DNA of 64,000 nt from Macrocystis pyrifera (taxonomy: Eukaryota > Sar > Phaeophyceae > Laminariales > Laminariaceae). A program made the translations under genes and the position numbers. The stretch is from the NCBI GenBank assembly GCA_031763025.1, contig JASSKH010000005.1, positions 17,636,128 through 17,700,127 of the forward strand, in the 5' to 3' direction. Below are positions 34,016 through 64,000 of this stretch, piece after piece; positions within the stretch are counted from its first letter, which is position 1; each line of letters begins with the position of its first letter. Under the pieces are notes generated by a model. That model saw nothing but the letters and a program-made list of their open reading frames with translations, ran no database searches and had not been told where the DNA came from.

Positions 34016-34195
34016 CAACGCTGAGGGGAGCGGCGCTCGAAGCGCAGGCTCCCGTCGCATAAATAACCCCCCGTAGCTGAGGGGAGCGGCGCTCGAGGCG
34101 CGGGCTCCTGTCTGCGGAGAGGCGTTAAATGCGCGGTCTCCTGTGATCTGGCTGAGGCGAGCGGCGCTTGGGGCGCAGGCTATCGATGCACAACC
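34015..34195. repeat. GC-rich imperfect tandem repeat, about three units
   Basis: GCTGAGGGGAGCGGCGCTCG starts two units, and GCTGAGGCGAGCGGCGCTTG starts a third (about 34020, 34076 and 34151). Each is followed by an AGGCGCRGGCT-like phrase. Spacing varies (57 and 75 bp). Confidence 0.6.
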
Positions 34196-34699
34196 ACCAG
34201 CACAAGCATCCGAAAGGTACAATACCTGCATACCAGTGCGGTTGGGTCTTTTCCAGATACTTAACTCATTCACATATCATAGTACCGAGTTGACGCCGGC
34301 CACAAGACGCTCCTCCTTAAGACGACCCTCCTACCACAACAAGGACAAATAATATCAACAACTGAGTCAAAGTTGTGCACCCCCCTCTGCCGATAACGCC
34401 TTGCTGGCGGCAAACAAAACTGACGTTAATATCTCAGGGGCTTGACGCCAAGGTATGGCAACGAAAAGAACGAGACGTGCTGTTTTATCCACCGTCTAGA
34501 AAGGAAGAGCGTGTGCCAATACAAGCGAAGCTATGACGTGCGCGCGACGCCTGTCTTCCTACGATGCTCTTCGGACACATTGTCGACCCCAGCAGGCCGG
34601 ACTCCTTCGTGTGTGTGGTACACTAGATGGTGTAACCTCAACATGTTTCGCCGCTTTTCCCCTCTCAAGTCCCAAGGGAGCTAATAGTCAAAAACATCT

Positions 34700-34930
34700 A
34701 CGGTATGTAACCCCCCCCCCCCCGCCCACATCTATGGTCATACGACTACGGCCATGCATGAGATCGAGTGCATCTCTCCTATCGAGTACACCCCCCCCCC
34801 CCCCCCCCCCCACCCCATTTGCTTGGTAGGTGAAAACCCGACGTGCTCCATCCCGGCATTGTAGTGCTGCGAGGGTCGATGGTCATACGACTACGGCCAT
34901 GCATGACATGAGTACCCCCCCCCCCCCCCC
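34700..34930 (+). mobile_element. Two short repeats ending in GAGTAC + poly(C)
   Basis: Two successive copies of a unit ending CGACTACGGCCATGCATGA, then GAGTAC and a C tract of about 20 (ends near 34811 and 34935). The second copy is longer, starting GGTGAAAACCCGACGTGCTC at about 34828. The first has about 22 extra bases before GAGTAC. Behaves like a SINE with a poly(C) tail; no transposition ends are proven. Confidence 0.55.
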
Positions 34931-35044
34931 CCCCCCGCGCGCGCTATATTGTGTACCTGGTATATATATATATAGGTTGGGTTGGCGTCGGTTGGCGACG
35001 ACGCGCTGTAAAACACGCCTCTCACACTGCGTGAGCTAGACAGC

Positions 35045-35072
35045 CAGGGTACCGTTTTTTTTTTTTTTTTTA
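35045..35072. repeat. Poly(T) tract
   Basis: An 18-base T run; no pol III promoter was recognised next to it. Confidence 0.5.
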
Positions 35073-35319
35073 TGGTTACCACGACTGGCGGTCGAGTTAG
35101 ATCATTTTTGTGCGGGGAGAACCTTTACTCCGCACATGGGGGATAGAAAACCCATTGCTGTCTCTGGACGTGGCCACACCAGAAATGAAATTGATGCTGT
35201 CATCCATATGCAAGAAAATCTGCCTCTGAACCGGTTCTTGTAGGATGCAGCTTACCCTTCATGCGAATCGCCCAACACCTCACGGCGCTTCGCGCTTGGT
35301 GCAAGCAATGTCTGCCTGC

Positions 35320-35428
35320 TCGGTGAAAACTCGACGTGCTCCGTCCCGGCATTGTAGGGATGCAAGGGTCTATGCTCATACGACTACGGCCATGCATGAA
35401 AATGAGTACACCCCCCCCCCCCCCCCCT
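35320..35428 (+). mobile_element. Short repeat ending in GAGTAC + poly(C), third copy
   Basis: Collinear with 34828-34930 over about 90 bp (GGTGAAAACTCGACGTGCTC, CCCGGCATTGTAG, CATACGACTACGGCCATGCA), ending AAAATGAGTACA plus about 16 C. The sequence following (TTGCCTTGCTGGCGGCAAAC) also occurs near 34400 after a shorter C run. Confidence 0.6.
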
Positions 35429-35429
35429 T

Positions 35430-36599
35430 GCCGATATTGCCTTGCTGGCGGCAAACGAAACTGCAATGAATCGCAACAGTTCTGAGTGAAGTATGCCCAG
35501 CCAGACATATAGTACGGAAGACTGACGTTTCCGAGAGCCGGGGTGGCTTAAGCGCACGGATGCGGTCGATGCCCAGTGACCACCAGATGCCGCTCCCGCT
35601 CCCTGCTCCAAGTTCCGAAAACTACGAGGTCTTTGTGGTTTTCCCTTCGAAAGAGTCGCCGTTGTCGCAATGCTTGGCGACCATGGTCCGGAGTCGCTCC
35701 TCCCCTGCTCCGCTAATACTGTCGATCTTGTCGCCGTTTCGTAATACCTTCGAACGGGAACAGGACAACAAAACACGGACAGAAAATGCGTTCAGATTAT
35801 TATTATTCCACTCGCAAGAGATGGTAGTACCGCAGGATACCACTTGTGCCGGACTGCCACACTACTACAGACATGTGATGCCACCTCTACCATAGAGTCA
35901 TGGGGGGCGCTTCGTACTATTGTATGTCGCGTCGCGATACCGCGCTCCGTTGCCGTGGACTGCATTGCTCCTCTAAACACATGTCTAAACAGCAACAGCG
36001 TATACAGCAGTAGTGCGCCAGGTACAGCAGTATTCAGGTACAATAGTACCAGAACTAGGTCGATGGAACGGCACGTGCCAAGCGCAGTATGTAAGGGGGC
36101 AATAAAGTGTGCTGGTCTTCATAGAGGCCTTTCAGCCCCTGAGAGTCTCTTGCAGTGACTACCCGCAGCTGTTGAAGAGGCGGCCATACAGCACCACATT
36201 GTCATCGTCATACTGCTGTTGCTCCGTCCGACTGAGAGGCACTCGTGGAACCAAACAACGTCTAAACCTTACCACCAGGTACGGTACACTGCTGTACCAC
36301 ACCACAAACATATGTGAACTTTTCTCTCCCCTGGCCGCACAAAACTACTATTAATACCAGGTACCAGGTATATATTACCACGAATAGACTACAGCAAGAG
36401 ATTTATGCCAGGTATATATACAGCAGTAGCAGGTGTACAGACTGCAGCAAAAGTACCCCTTTAACGCCAAAGCTGCGCCAGAACACACCCTTTTCAACGA
36501 ACATACATCAATAGGCACAATATAATACAGCAAACTACAGCATCATCTCTAGTTAGATTGGGGACATACAGTAGCTGAAAGCGCAGGAGCGTGACAAGC
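35430..36599. other. Gene-free stretch rich in short words
   Basis: No gene is supported. Words TACAGCAGTA, ACCAGGTA and TATTAATA are very dense at 35995-36050 and 36340-36450, in places directly joined to one another. Confidence 0.4.
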
Positions 36600-36778
36600 C
36601 AAAAAAAAAACGAAAATGGACGAGCGGGGGAAACGGTGGAACTCTATGGGCCATAAAAATGAAGGAAAATACAGGGGGGGAAGAACGGGAAACGCCTGTA
36701 ATCACGGCTACCGCGATAGTCCAGAATGGTGCTGACGGTACAACTTCCCACGAGTGGAGCTGGAGAGTGAAAGTGGTG
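36600..36778 (+). mobile_element. SINE relic, head missing (opposite orientation)
   Basis: Read on the minus strand it follows the body of the SINEs at 19.9-22.0 kb in reverse: CTCTCCAGCTCCACTCGTGG, GTAGCCGTGATTACAGGCG, TTTATGGCCCATAGAGTTCC. The tRNA-like head is not present. Diverged. Confidence 0.5.
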
Positions 36779-37015
36779 ACCCGAAAAGAATAAAAGGATG
36801 CAAACACGACATTATTACTCGTCCGCCGGAGCTGTACTACAGCAGCAACTACATGGAGCAGCCAAACAGGTACAGCAAAAGATCCTTCCGAAGAGAACAC
36901 TAGGCATAGTCTAATACTGCAGACTACAACACTGTCCATATACACATCATAGAATGAAAATAACGACACCACATTTGATCACTGCGCCAACTTTTTGGGG
37001 GGAAATTACTTGTAC

Positions 37016-37194
37016 CCACATGGAAGGCTGGGATGCTGATGCCGTCAAAAGCGTCGGGAACGTCGTCGATGTCAACCTTGACGAACGACGCAGCCCCCTT
37101 GTGCTCTGTAGCCAGCAGCTCGAAAACGGGCCCAATCTTTTGGCACGGACCGCACCACGCCGCCGTGAAGTCAGCGATCAGCAGCGGCTCTGAC
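37016..37194 (-). CDS. Thioredoxin-fold exon
   Basis: A 179-nt minus-strand exon between acceptor CCTGGTAG|G and donor G|GTACAAG. It encodes PLLIADFTAAWCGPCQKIGP, then FELLATEHKG, VKVDIDDVPDAF and the cis-proline segment ISIPAFHV. This is a thioredoxin active-site block: beta strand, WCGPC redox motif, helix, second strand, cis-Pro. The protein would be a dithiol-disulfide oxidoreductase. The exon starts with the last base of a split codon and ends in phase 1, so flanking exons are needed; I could not find them on either side. Its 5' edge is included in a 168-bp tandem duplication. It could be the middle exon of a thioredoxin gene with distant exons, or an orphaned piece. Confidence 0.7.
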
Positions 37195-37496
37195 CTACCA
37201 GGCATGAATGATTCCAGGCACCAGAGAGATAGGCAATTTGTGAATAAAATAAACATCCCCGGTGCTAAAAAATATTTTGAAACGTTTACAACTGCAATCA
37301 CGTTTCGAGGACAGCGTGCGCATACACACGCCGTGAAGTCAGCGATCAGCAGCGGCTCTGACCTACCAGGTATGAATGATTCCAGGCACCAGAGAGATAG
37401 GCAATTTGTGAATAAAATAAGACATCTCCGGTGCTAAAAAATATTTTGAAACGTTTACAACTGCAACCACGTTTCGAGGACAGCATGGACATGCAC
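37161..37496. repeat. 168-bp tandem duplication covering the thioredoxin exon's 5' edge
   Basis: 37161-37328 and 37329-37496 are near-identical (shared CCGTGAAGTCAGCGATCAGC, GATTCCAGGCACCAGAGAGA, AATATTTTGAAACGTTTACA). Each copy carries about 34 bp of the exon with its acceptor plus the upstream intron. Only the first is joined to the rest of the exon. The few differences suggest a recent event. Confidence 0.9.
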
Positions 37497-37522
37497 GTTA
37501 AATAGTAATATTTTGATGTTTA

Positions 37523-38293
37523 GGCTGTTTCCTATGCGGTTCGATTTTGAGCTTCAGATTTGTATTTTTCGATCTCAAAAACGAAATACCCTGCTTATGC
37601 AGTCCAAATATGCAAAATCCGACCGGAAATCTTTCGATTTGAGAATCCGATGACCCAAGTCGTCGGATTTTGGCCCAAAATCCAACGACCTGGGTCATCA
37701 GATTTTCAAATCGAAAAATGGCATGCTCTCTAAATTCAAGATGTTATCCACGACAGCAAACAGCAGCAGAACGATCGATGAATTGGATGGTGATACAGCT
37801 GTATAGCGTTGCTTCGCGCCCGACGCGCGGACGGCGCGTCCCTCCGTGGCCAGACTAGAGTCGGCTGGCGCGGGCTCGGGCCTAGAGACCAAGAGAAGAG
37901 CACTCGGCACGCGCCTCTCCGTGGATACGTACTCGTAGACTACACTGCAGCTGTACAGCAGCAGCAGCAGTCAAGTCACAAAATGAAACACAAAATACCA
38001 AGACAGGTTGACTGCGCACTCGCCACGTCTCTTCGCCACCAGACCAGAGGCAGTCAGCGTGGGCTCGGACGCTTGGGTCCTACGCGCAGGGCAGCGCACC
38101 CAGCGCGTCTCTTCGCGGCGCCAAATCACAAAAACAGCAGTCAGTTGGTCTCGGCGTTTACTCGAATCTCTACACGCACAATAAATCTAATTTTTCCGCA
38201 TAGGAAGACCCTTTCGATTTGTCAAGCTCATATCTCAACATGCCATCGGGTCAAAATCTGAACCTCAAAAATCGAACCGCATAGGAAACGGCC
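37523..38293. mobile_element. PIF/Harbinger-like TIR element, 771 bp
   Basis: The left end GGCTGTTTCCTATGCGGTTC and inverted right end GGCCGTTTCCTATGCGGTTC are inverted repeats that continue (CGATTTTGAG, then CAGATTTTG-like) to about 40 bp. TTA flanks both sides (37520-37522 and 38294-38296), the 3-bp duplication typical of PIF/Harbinger. The interior has AT-rich palindromes at about 37640-37730 and GC-rich repeats at 37808-38125. No transposase was recognised. Confidence 0.8.
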
Positions 38294-38551
38294 TTAGAGC
38301 TGAAAAAAAACGTGTACCAGGTAAAGCTTATTTCGAGTTGTGAAAGGTACGGACGGGACTGTTCAAGGGATACGGCAAAAAGGGGAAAAGTTATGCGTGA
38401 GTAGTGAGCAACTACAGCAGTACTGATGGTACACTGTATGAACATAAAATACGGATTACCTGTACATGAAGTTGCGTTAAACCCAATAGCGACACCACCA
38501 GCAACATCAAGACAAGCAAGACGAACCCGAACATCAACACCCAACAACTAC

Positions 38552-38655
38552 TACGGGGGACCATAGTAAATAGGACCAAATATTGGTAGTTAAACTAGGT
38601 AAATGTATAGTTTTTTTTGTGTACCGTAGGTCCTGTTTACTATGGCCCCCCGTAA
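38552..38655 (+). mobile_element. TA-type MITE, copy 5
   Basis: Ends CTACGGGGG...CCCCCGTAA; the interior is diverged (TTGGTAGTTAAACTAGG). Confidence 0.85.
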
Positions 38656-38885
38656 TAATACGACTACTGCTACTACCACAACAACACCAACACCACATCA
38701 TCAACAAGCAATAACACCATTAGAATCCGTAGCTTTGTTTTTGTAAACTCGATAGAACGCCCTGCCGCGTGAATCGTAAGCTCAACTCCGGAGATGCCGG
38801 GAGATGAAAACATGATAACGGCGCAGACAGCAGACAGACGTCTGCTGCGTAATATCATATCGGGCACCAGGTACCATATGTGTAC

Positions 38886-38984
38886 CGACTCGCGCAGTTC
38901 ATCGGTGGCCGGTAGGGTGCGGAACGGTTGGCGGACTTGGGGAACAAGATGTTCAACCAAAACACCGTCGATCTCAGTCACCAT
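38886..38984 (-). CDS. Possible first exon, unassigned
   Basis: An ATG-initiated frame of exactly 33 codons (MVTEIDGVLVEHLVPQVRQP at the start) ends at a GTACAC donor-like site in phase 0. It lies upstream of the thioredoxin exon on the same strand, but the phases do not join directly. Supported only by composition and a weak donor. Confidence 0.2.
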
Positions 38985-39489
38985 AATACTACTCGTACCC
39001 TTGTATCAATATTATATACCTGATACCGTCCACCAACGCACACAAGTTGACAATCACAAACATCTTGCTGCGCGAGTTCCTAACTACAGCTATCGGCCAA
39101 TATCTTACGAGTATACGAGGTGCAGGGGATAGGCTGATGTTCCGCGCATATATGTCGCTTATATACCGGTATACCAGGGAGACTGAATATACTTCGAAGT
39201 ATGGACTGTTCCCGGGATAAAAACTTTCTAAACCCAAACACTACACTCCACCTACAGCAGTAGTAGTAGCACTAACCTCAAGTAGCGATGAAGGTTTAGG
39301 GCGGAATAACGCGGAGTTAGGAAATTTGGAAACCCGTGAACAGTCCTTGTACCATACCGACCTTGTAACAACGACTCATAGATCAACCTGATTCCAGGAA
39401 ATTTCTTCGGTTCCGAGTCGTGTCTGTACTTGACTACAGACAGGCTGAGGCACGCGAGTGGAGGTCGGAGCGGCGGCAATCGAATGATT

Positions 39490-39565
39490 GACATGGCTCC
39501 GCGGCCTATACCGCGTGCTGTTCTATTGATTCCGGGTTCGACACTCGCATTTCCTCAATTGTTTT
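39490..39565 (+). repeat. tRNA-like (A/B-box) relic
   Basis: TGGCTCCGCGGCC resembles an A box, and GGGTTCGACAC about 35 bp later a B box. Arms do not pair into a cloverleaf, so this is more likely a tRNA-derived repeat than a gene. It resembles the sequence at 40690-40762 around the A box. Confidence 0.35.
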
Positions 39566-39833
39566 CCTCTGAAGTGGTTCTCATACTGACTGTATGTACT
39601 GGCTAACCCTAACCTCCACCGACCACGAAATTTCCCAGAATGAATATGCACTGCTGTACACTATTAACAACTTTAACTTTGTCGAAGCTGGACCACGTCT
39701 TATAGACCACACTACGATACGTACCACACTCTGGACAATGGACACAACAATAGTCTATTGATTGCTTCTACTGTCGGCCGCACCTAGTGCGAAGGCATGG
39801 TATTGCGTAGGCTATTAATGCATTACGGTGTGT

Positions 39834-39960
39834 TATCTCTGTGTCGTAGTCTGTGACCACAGAGCTCGTATCTATCTAGGGTGAAGAATCAGCACGGACA
39901 CTGGGCTTGCTGGATGTCGACGAGTAGAAGAACGGTTTAATGTGAAGAACACACACACAC
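39834..39960 (-). repeat. Dispersed repeat Q, copy 2 (inverted)
   Basis: Reverse-complement match to 22763-22890, including GTCCGTGCTGATTCTTCACC and AGATACGAGCTCTGTGGTCA. Confidence 0.65.
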
Positions 39961-40002
39961 AATAGACGAGGGGGAGGGGTGGACAGACCTCGATAGTAGA
40001 TC

Positions 40003-40283
40003 TTTATGGGGGTTTTGTGTTGGACGCCTGAAGCCGACCCTCCGACCCGAAACCCAACCCGAACCCTAACCCGAACCCTATGCCAGTGGTCAGTGCTGGG
40101 ATGCTGTGCTTGTTAAGACTCTAGGTTGGCTCGGCCGGCGTGGATGCTGAGCTTGGGAAGACTCTAGGTCGACTCGGGATGACTCGGGATGCTGTGGCTG
40201 GGAAAGACTCGAGAAAGTTGATTAAGCCGCGTAAAACATACCCCTAGCCAATCAGAGTGCCTAATTAGCTACCCCAGGAAGAT
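40003..40283 (+). repeat. Dispersed repeat R, copy 2
   Basis: Collinear with 17059-17320. It contains a telomere-like stretch at about 40050-40080 (CCCGAACCCTAACCCGAACC) and repeated GGATGCTG..TTG.AAGACTC units. Confidence 0.65.
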
Positions 40284-40689
40284 CTACTATCAAGGTTTGT
40301 CCACTACTGACGAGGGGTGAATCTATCCATGTACATTTGTCTGCGACAGTATATTGTGGAAGGTGTCTATCGATAGATATTGTCGGCGACATTAGACTGG
40401 TGATATTGTCGATCGACAGACATTGTACCAGTAGAGTTCTCCATGCTGTAGATACGTAAGTTTCTAGGAATATTCTCCATAAAATGCGGTAGAACAATGC
40501 AGGCCCCTGCTTGGCTCTCGTGATCCCACCCGGACTTAGTCCCACCCGGATGTGATCCCATTTGGCACCCTGCTCCCACCCACAAGGTGCAGAAATGTAA
40601 TTATTAAGCGCAAAGCGCGAACAGTAAGCGGTCAGAAAATCGCCGAACGGTCGAAAATCGTCGGATGCACACGAAAAAAAAAAACGTCG

Positions 40690-40762
40690 CAACTCGGGAA
40701 TTGAACCCAGCATCGAAATCATGGTGCTGAGCACCATAGACCGCGGAGCTATATCCCTCACC
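40690..40762 (-). repeat. tRNA-like sequence with A and B boxes and T terminator
   Basis: On the minus strand TATAGCTCCGCGGTCTATGG (A box) is followed by GCTGGGTTCAATTCCC (B box), then a run of 11 T as a pol III terminator would be. The two acceptor halves (about AGGGATA and GTTGCGA) do not pair, and the anticodon stem is poor, so I read it as a tRNA pseudogene or SINE head, not a working tRNA. A C-rich tract lies just upstream of it on this strand. Confidence 0.5.
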
Positions 40763-41596
40763 ACCACCCCCCCCCCCCCTCACCCCCTCCACGTTATTTT
40801 TAGGCTGTTTTTAATCGCAGTACGTGTATGTACAACCATTCAAGGTAAGCCAGAGTAAAGCAATATTCCTCGAAAAATACTTCGTTCAACACAGCAGTTG
40901 TGTGTGTGTTCCTTCACATTGAACCGTTCTTTCTACCAGTTGTGAACTCGGCTCACTCGAAATGCTGTACCAGGTACCAGGTATACTCGTACCTGGTACA
41001 TATTTCTCATACACATCTGTACAGATACTTCTACAGTAACAACAGAACCTTGCTCAAACAAGCCCAACACCCTACGTATTGCTCCACTTTTCTCTCATGG
41101 TAACACCATGTTGAGAATATAGCTCTGGCATACACGAGAGCATCTCTCTCTATACCGGTTGTACGATTTTGTCAATAGGTCGTGTATGTACAGGAGAGCA
41201 CTACTTGTACAAGTATTGACATCGTAGCACCACGGTTCTACAATTCATAAATCTGCTTCGAGGTACGTGCTGTCGTTGCTGCTGCTTGTACCAAATACGC
41301 CGTCAGGGACCGTCAGCTCTTCCCGGTCGTTGTCTGGGAATCTAACGCGCCAGTACGGCGAGCAAAAGTCGTAAACCTGTCATACCCGGTCTATCCGTTT
41401 ATCACCTACCGCGTGGGATCTGGTCGCGGTCGTTCCTATCGGATAAAAAACAACAATAAGGTAGAGCTTCTCTTCTACTCAGAAGCGTACGTACGGTTCT
41501 TCGGGCGGGCTGTCGTCTGAGTTCCCTCCGCGTCGGGGGGGTTTAAGTTCCACAGGTCGTGGAAGGTGTCTAGCTGCGAAGGGGTAAATTGTCTAC
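40763..41596. other. Gene-free stretch
   Basis: Contains the third partial repeat Q piece (about 40898-40935) and dense ACCAGGTA words at 40968-41000. No gene was recognised. Confidence 0.35.
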
Positions 41597-41694
41597 TACG
41601 GGGCACCATAGTAAATAGGGCAAAAAATTGTTTGCAAAAATAGGTACATATATAGGTTTTTGTGTTTACCGTAGATCCTATTTACTATGGCCCC
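41597..41694 (+). mobile_element. TA-type MITE, copy 6, right end damaged
   Basis: The left end is CTACGGGGC and the right end breaks off as ACTATGGCCCCTG, lacking the CCCCCGTAA terminus. The interior is typical. Confidence 0.8.
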
Positions 41695-41739
41695 TGCCTC
41701 CGTGATTAAGTCCGAGGAGACTGTGTCAAGGTATCCATC

Positions 41740-41913
41740 CTCCCAGGAGACACGCCAAGCAGCGCAAAGAACGCAAAACGTGAGCTGACAGGGGTGTAGG
41801 ACCGAGTGTTCCATACTAAAACCTAGTACCTGTAGTTTGGTGTCCGTCCCAATGCATGTCAAGGCAAAGTTGCTGTCTGTCTGTCAAGGGGTGAAAGTGC
41901 TGTCTCCTGACAT
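41740..41913 (-). mobile_element. ~155-bp MITE with TGTCAGGAGACA ends, copy 3
   Basis: Left end CCCAGGAGACACGCCAAG (diverged), right end TGTCTCCTGACATG. The interior matches copies 1 and 2, with extra ACCTAGTACCTGTAG where copy 2 reads AATAGTA. Confidence 0.75.
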
Positions 41914-42009
41914 GTTTGGCTTGAACTGTGAATACGAAGCAGTACTGCTGTTGTAACAGTAATATTACTTAATAGTACAAAATGCAGAATACGACGTCCT
42001 ACTACTGTG

Positions 42010-42890
42010 TCAGTGCCCCCACCGTTTCAGATCCTCCCACTGCTGGATCGACCCGACGACCTCCACATCCCCCTCTTCCTCTCCCTTGCACGAAGCACCA
42101 GAGCAGCAATCGGTGGAAGGACTGCTGCGACTAGTTTTTGCTTTGGGATCACCGCCCGGCAGATACTTGGCTGCAGAAAAACGATCAAGGACGGAGCAGA
42201 GAGATACAACCTTAGTAGTAGCAAGTAGAGGAAACGCCGAAGTATCAGCACGAAGCAAGAGTAGAGCGAGACGAGTCTGCTGGGGGGGGGGCTCTACTGC
42301 CTAGATATGCATGCATGGAGTGTTTTCGTAAATTATTACGTACATACGTCACCTGTGAGTTCGACTTTTCGGTGGAGCGCTAAATCGATACACAGGTCGA
42401 GGTGCCTGGTATATGCCTGGTATGGAGGGTCGGGGTTAGTTGGTGCAATCAATCGCATTGCTCCGCTGTTTCTGCTGTGGATGCGATATCGCCAGGTGTT
42501 GCCCGTTTGGCTCGTGGTTGTGTGCGTGTGTTGTATACTGCTGTATACTGCTCGAATGGTGCGCTGATTTAACCGCCCAAAACAGGCCAGGACTCGGGCA
42601 GGGCGCGCTCTCGCTGCATAATACTCGTGGGGAAACCGTCGTGCTGTCGCAGAACTGAGAACTATAACATTAATAAATGAGTACTTGTGCTTGTACGAGC
42701 ATGAGTACTGAGTTGTGCCAAGCGCATGGACAGCACATATATATGATACCTGGGGTGATGAACCGGACAGATGTATCGTACCTAGCGGGGTTTTTCGCAG
42801 GAGGTTGAGGATGGGAGAAATGAAGAACAGCAGCAGAGGTAGGAATGCCGAAACGGGGATGCAGCAGGGGCCCAAGCAAAGCACAGACAT
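42010..42890 (-). CDS. Small membrane protein, two exons, complete (89 aa)
   Basis: Exon 1 is 42890-42782: ATG then MSVLCLGPCCIPVSAFLPLL and a hydrophobic run to about residue 31, ending CTA G|GTACGA in phase 1. Exon 2 is 42170-42010: acceptor TTTTTCTGCAG|CC, reading AKYLPGGDPKAKTSRSS and ending in EDLKRWGH and a TGA. The phases join exactly, giving a Cys-containing N-terminus, one membrane segment and a polar, acidic tail. The layout faintly recalls the small UPF0729/C18orf32 family (Cys-rich start, short hydrophobic helix, polar tail), but similarity is too weak to name it. It is head-to-head with the coiled-coil gene at 43212, about 320 bp apart, so they may share a promoter region. Confidence 0.6.
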
Positions 42891-43211
42891 CTTCTCAGCA
42901 GCTGTACTGCTTTTGAACTTGCGGCCTTCTTTGTAAAAGTGGGTGGGGTCTTCTTCCAAACACCCACACGCCAGTTTTTGTATAGAGACAAAAGGCGTAA
43001 TGCTCCTTTCAAGTATAATCCGTTACAAAACTGAAAAAAAAAAATACCGACCATCGACCAAACCCAGCCGACATCAAGATAGCAGTGCCTCATCAATATG
43101 AATGCTTGCCCTAGTGGCATCATCATGAGCATCACATGATAAAACATGCCCATCATGATCTTGCTTCCACACCAGAGCTGTTCATTGTGCTTCTCGCCTC
43201 CTAAATGAGCG
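42891..43211. promoter_or_regulatory. Head-to-head intergenic region (putative bidirectional promoter)
   Basis: It lies between the start codons of two divergent genes. It includes an A tract near 43035 and several TCATGAT-type words (ATGATG, CATCATGA) at 43105-43160. No TATA box is evident. Promoter function is inferred from position only. Confidence 0.35.

Positions 43212-64000
<20,789 letters not shown>

Noticed and set aside
34735..34920. Possible 5S rRNA gene (ACTACGGCCAT start)
   Set aside because: Only ~20-30 nt resemble the 5' end; no internal control region follows, the sequence runs into poly(C).
36553..36972. 139-codon minus-strand frame downstream of the thioredoxin exon
   Set aside because: It coincides with a SINE relic (36600-36778); not a thioredoxin C-terminal exon.
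40690..40762. Functional tRNA gene on the minus strand
   Set aside because: A and B boxes and a T terminator are present, but acceptor and anticodon stems do not pair; kept only as a tRNA-like repeat.

Overview
This 64-kb window looks like nuclear DNA of an intron-rich eukaryotic alga, most plausibly a brown alga (Phaeophyceae). Recognisable genes are split into short exons by introns of about 0.4-7 kb with GT-AG and some GC-AG ends and pyrimidine-rich acceptors. The only matchable proteins are a YqaJ-type nuclease, a thioredoxin-fold exon and retroelement polyproteins of kinds I associate with stramenopiles. The taxonomic call is inference; no rRNA or other marker gene is present.

Most of the left two thirds is repeat-derived. 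A minus-strand YqaJ-like nuclease gene (three exons found, 2586-4388) lies near the left end. From about 6 to 26 kb come miniature inverted-repeat transposons, a pair of ~830-bp TIR elements, a hAT-type fold-back element (18633-19454), and a cluster of tRNA-headed SINEs (19.7-22.0 kb) with a TAA-flanked element inside one copy. From 28.9 to 33.7 kb is a wreck of Ty3/gypsy-type retrotransposons on the minus strand (integrase, RNase H, pol C-terminus, LTR-like piece). At 34.7-35.4 kb are short repeats ending in long poly(C) tracts. A thioredoxin exon with a 168-bp tandem duplication lies at 37.0-37.5 kb, next to a PIF/Harbinger-like element (37523-38293).

The right third is gene territory. A complete two-exon gene for an 89-residue membrane protein (42890-42010, minus) is head-to-head, about 320 bp apart, with a large plus-strand coiled-coil gene starting at 43212 and running off the window. 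I could place 16 exons, more than 1,130 codons, with all but one intron in phase 0. Its introns have absorbed a second hAT-like element, an antisense non-LTR retrotransposon (46.5-51.0 kb) itself hit by two MITEs, a minisatellite, SINE and LTR pieces, and a Harbinger-like element holding a MITE.

The most unusual signals are (1) short words (TATTAATAGTA, TACAGCAGTA, ACCAGGTA) scattered through non-coding DNA that appear as insertions or expansions when two copies of the same transposon are compared; (2) a LINE whose copies end in poly(C), with the last ~9 nt before the tail shared by an unrelated short repeat, suggesting a LINE/SINE pair; and (3) a MITE whose TA target duplication is proven by an adjacent empty-site duplicate. 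No prokaryotic features, CRISPR arrays or certain tRNA/rRNA genes were found.
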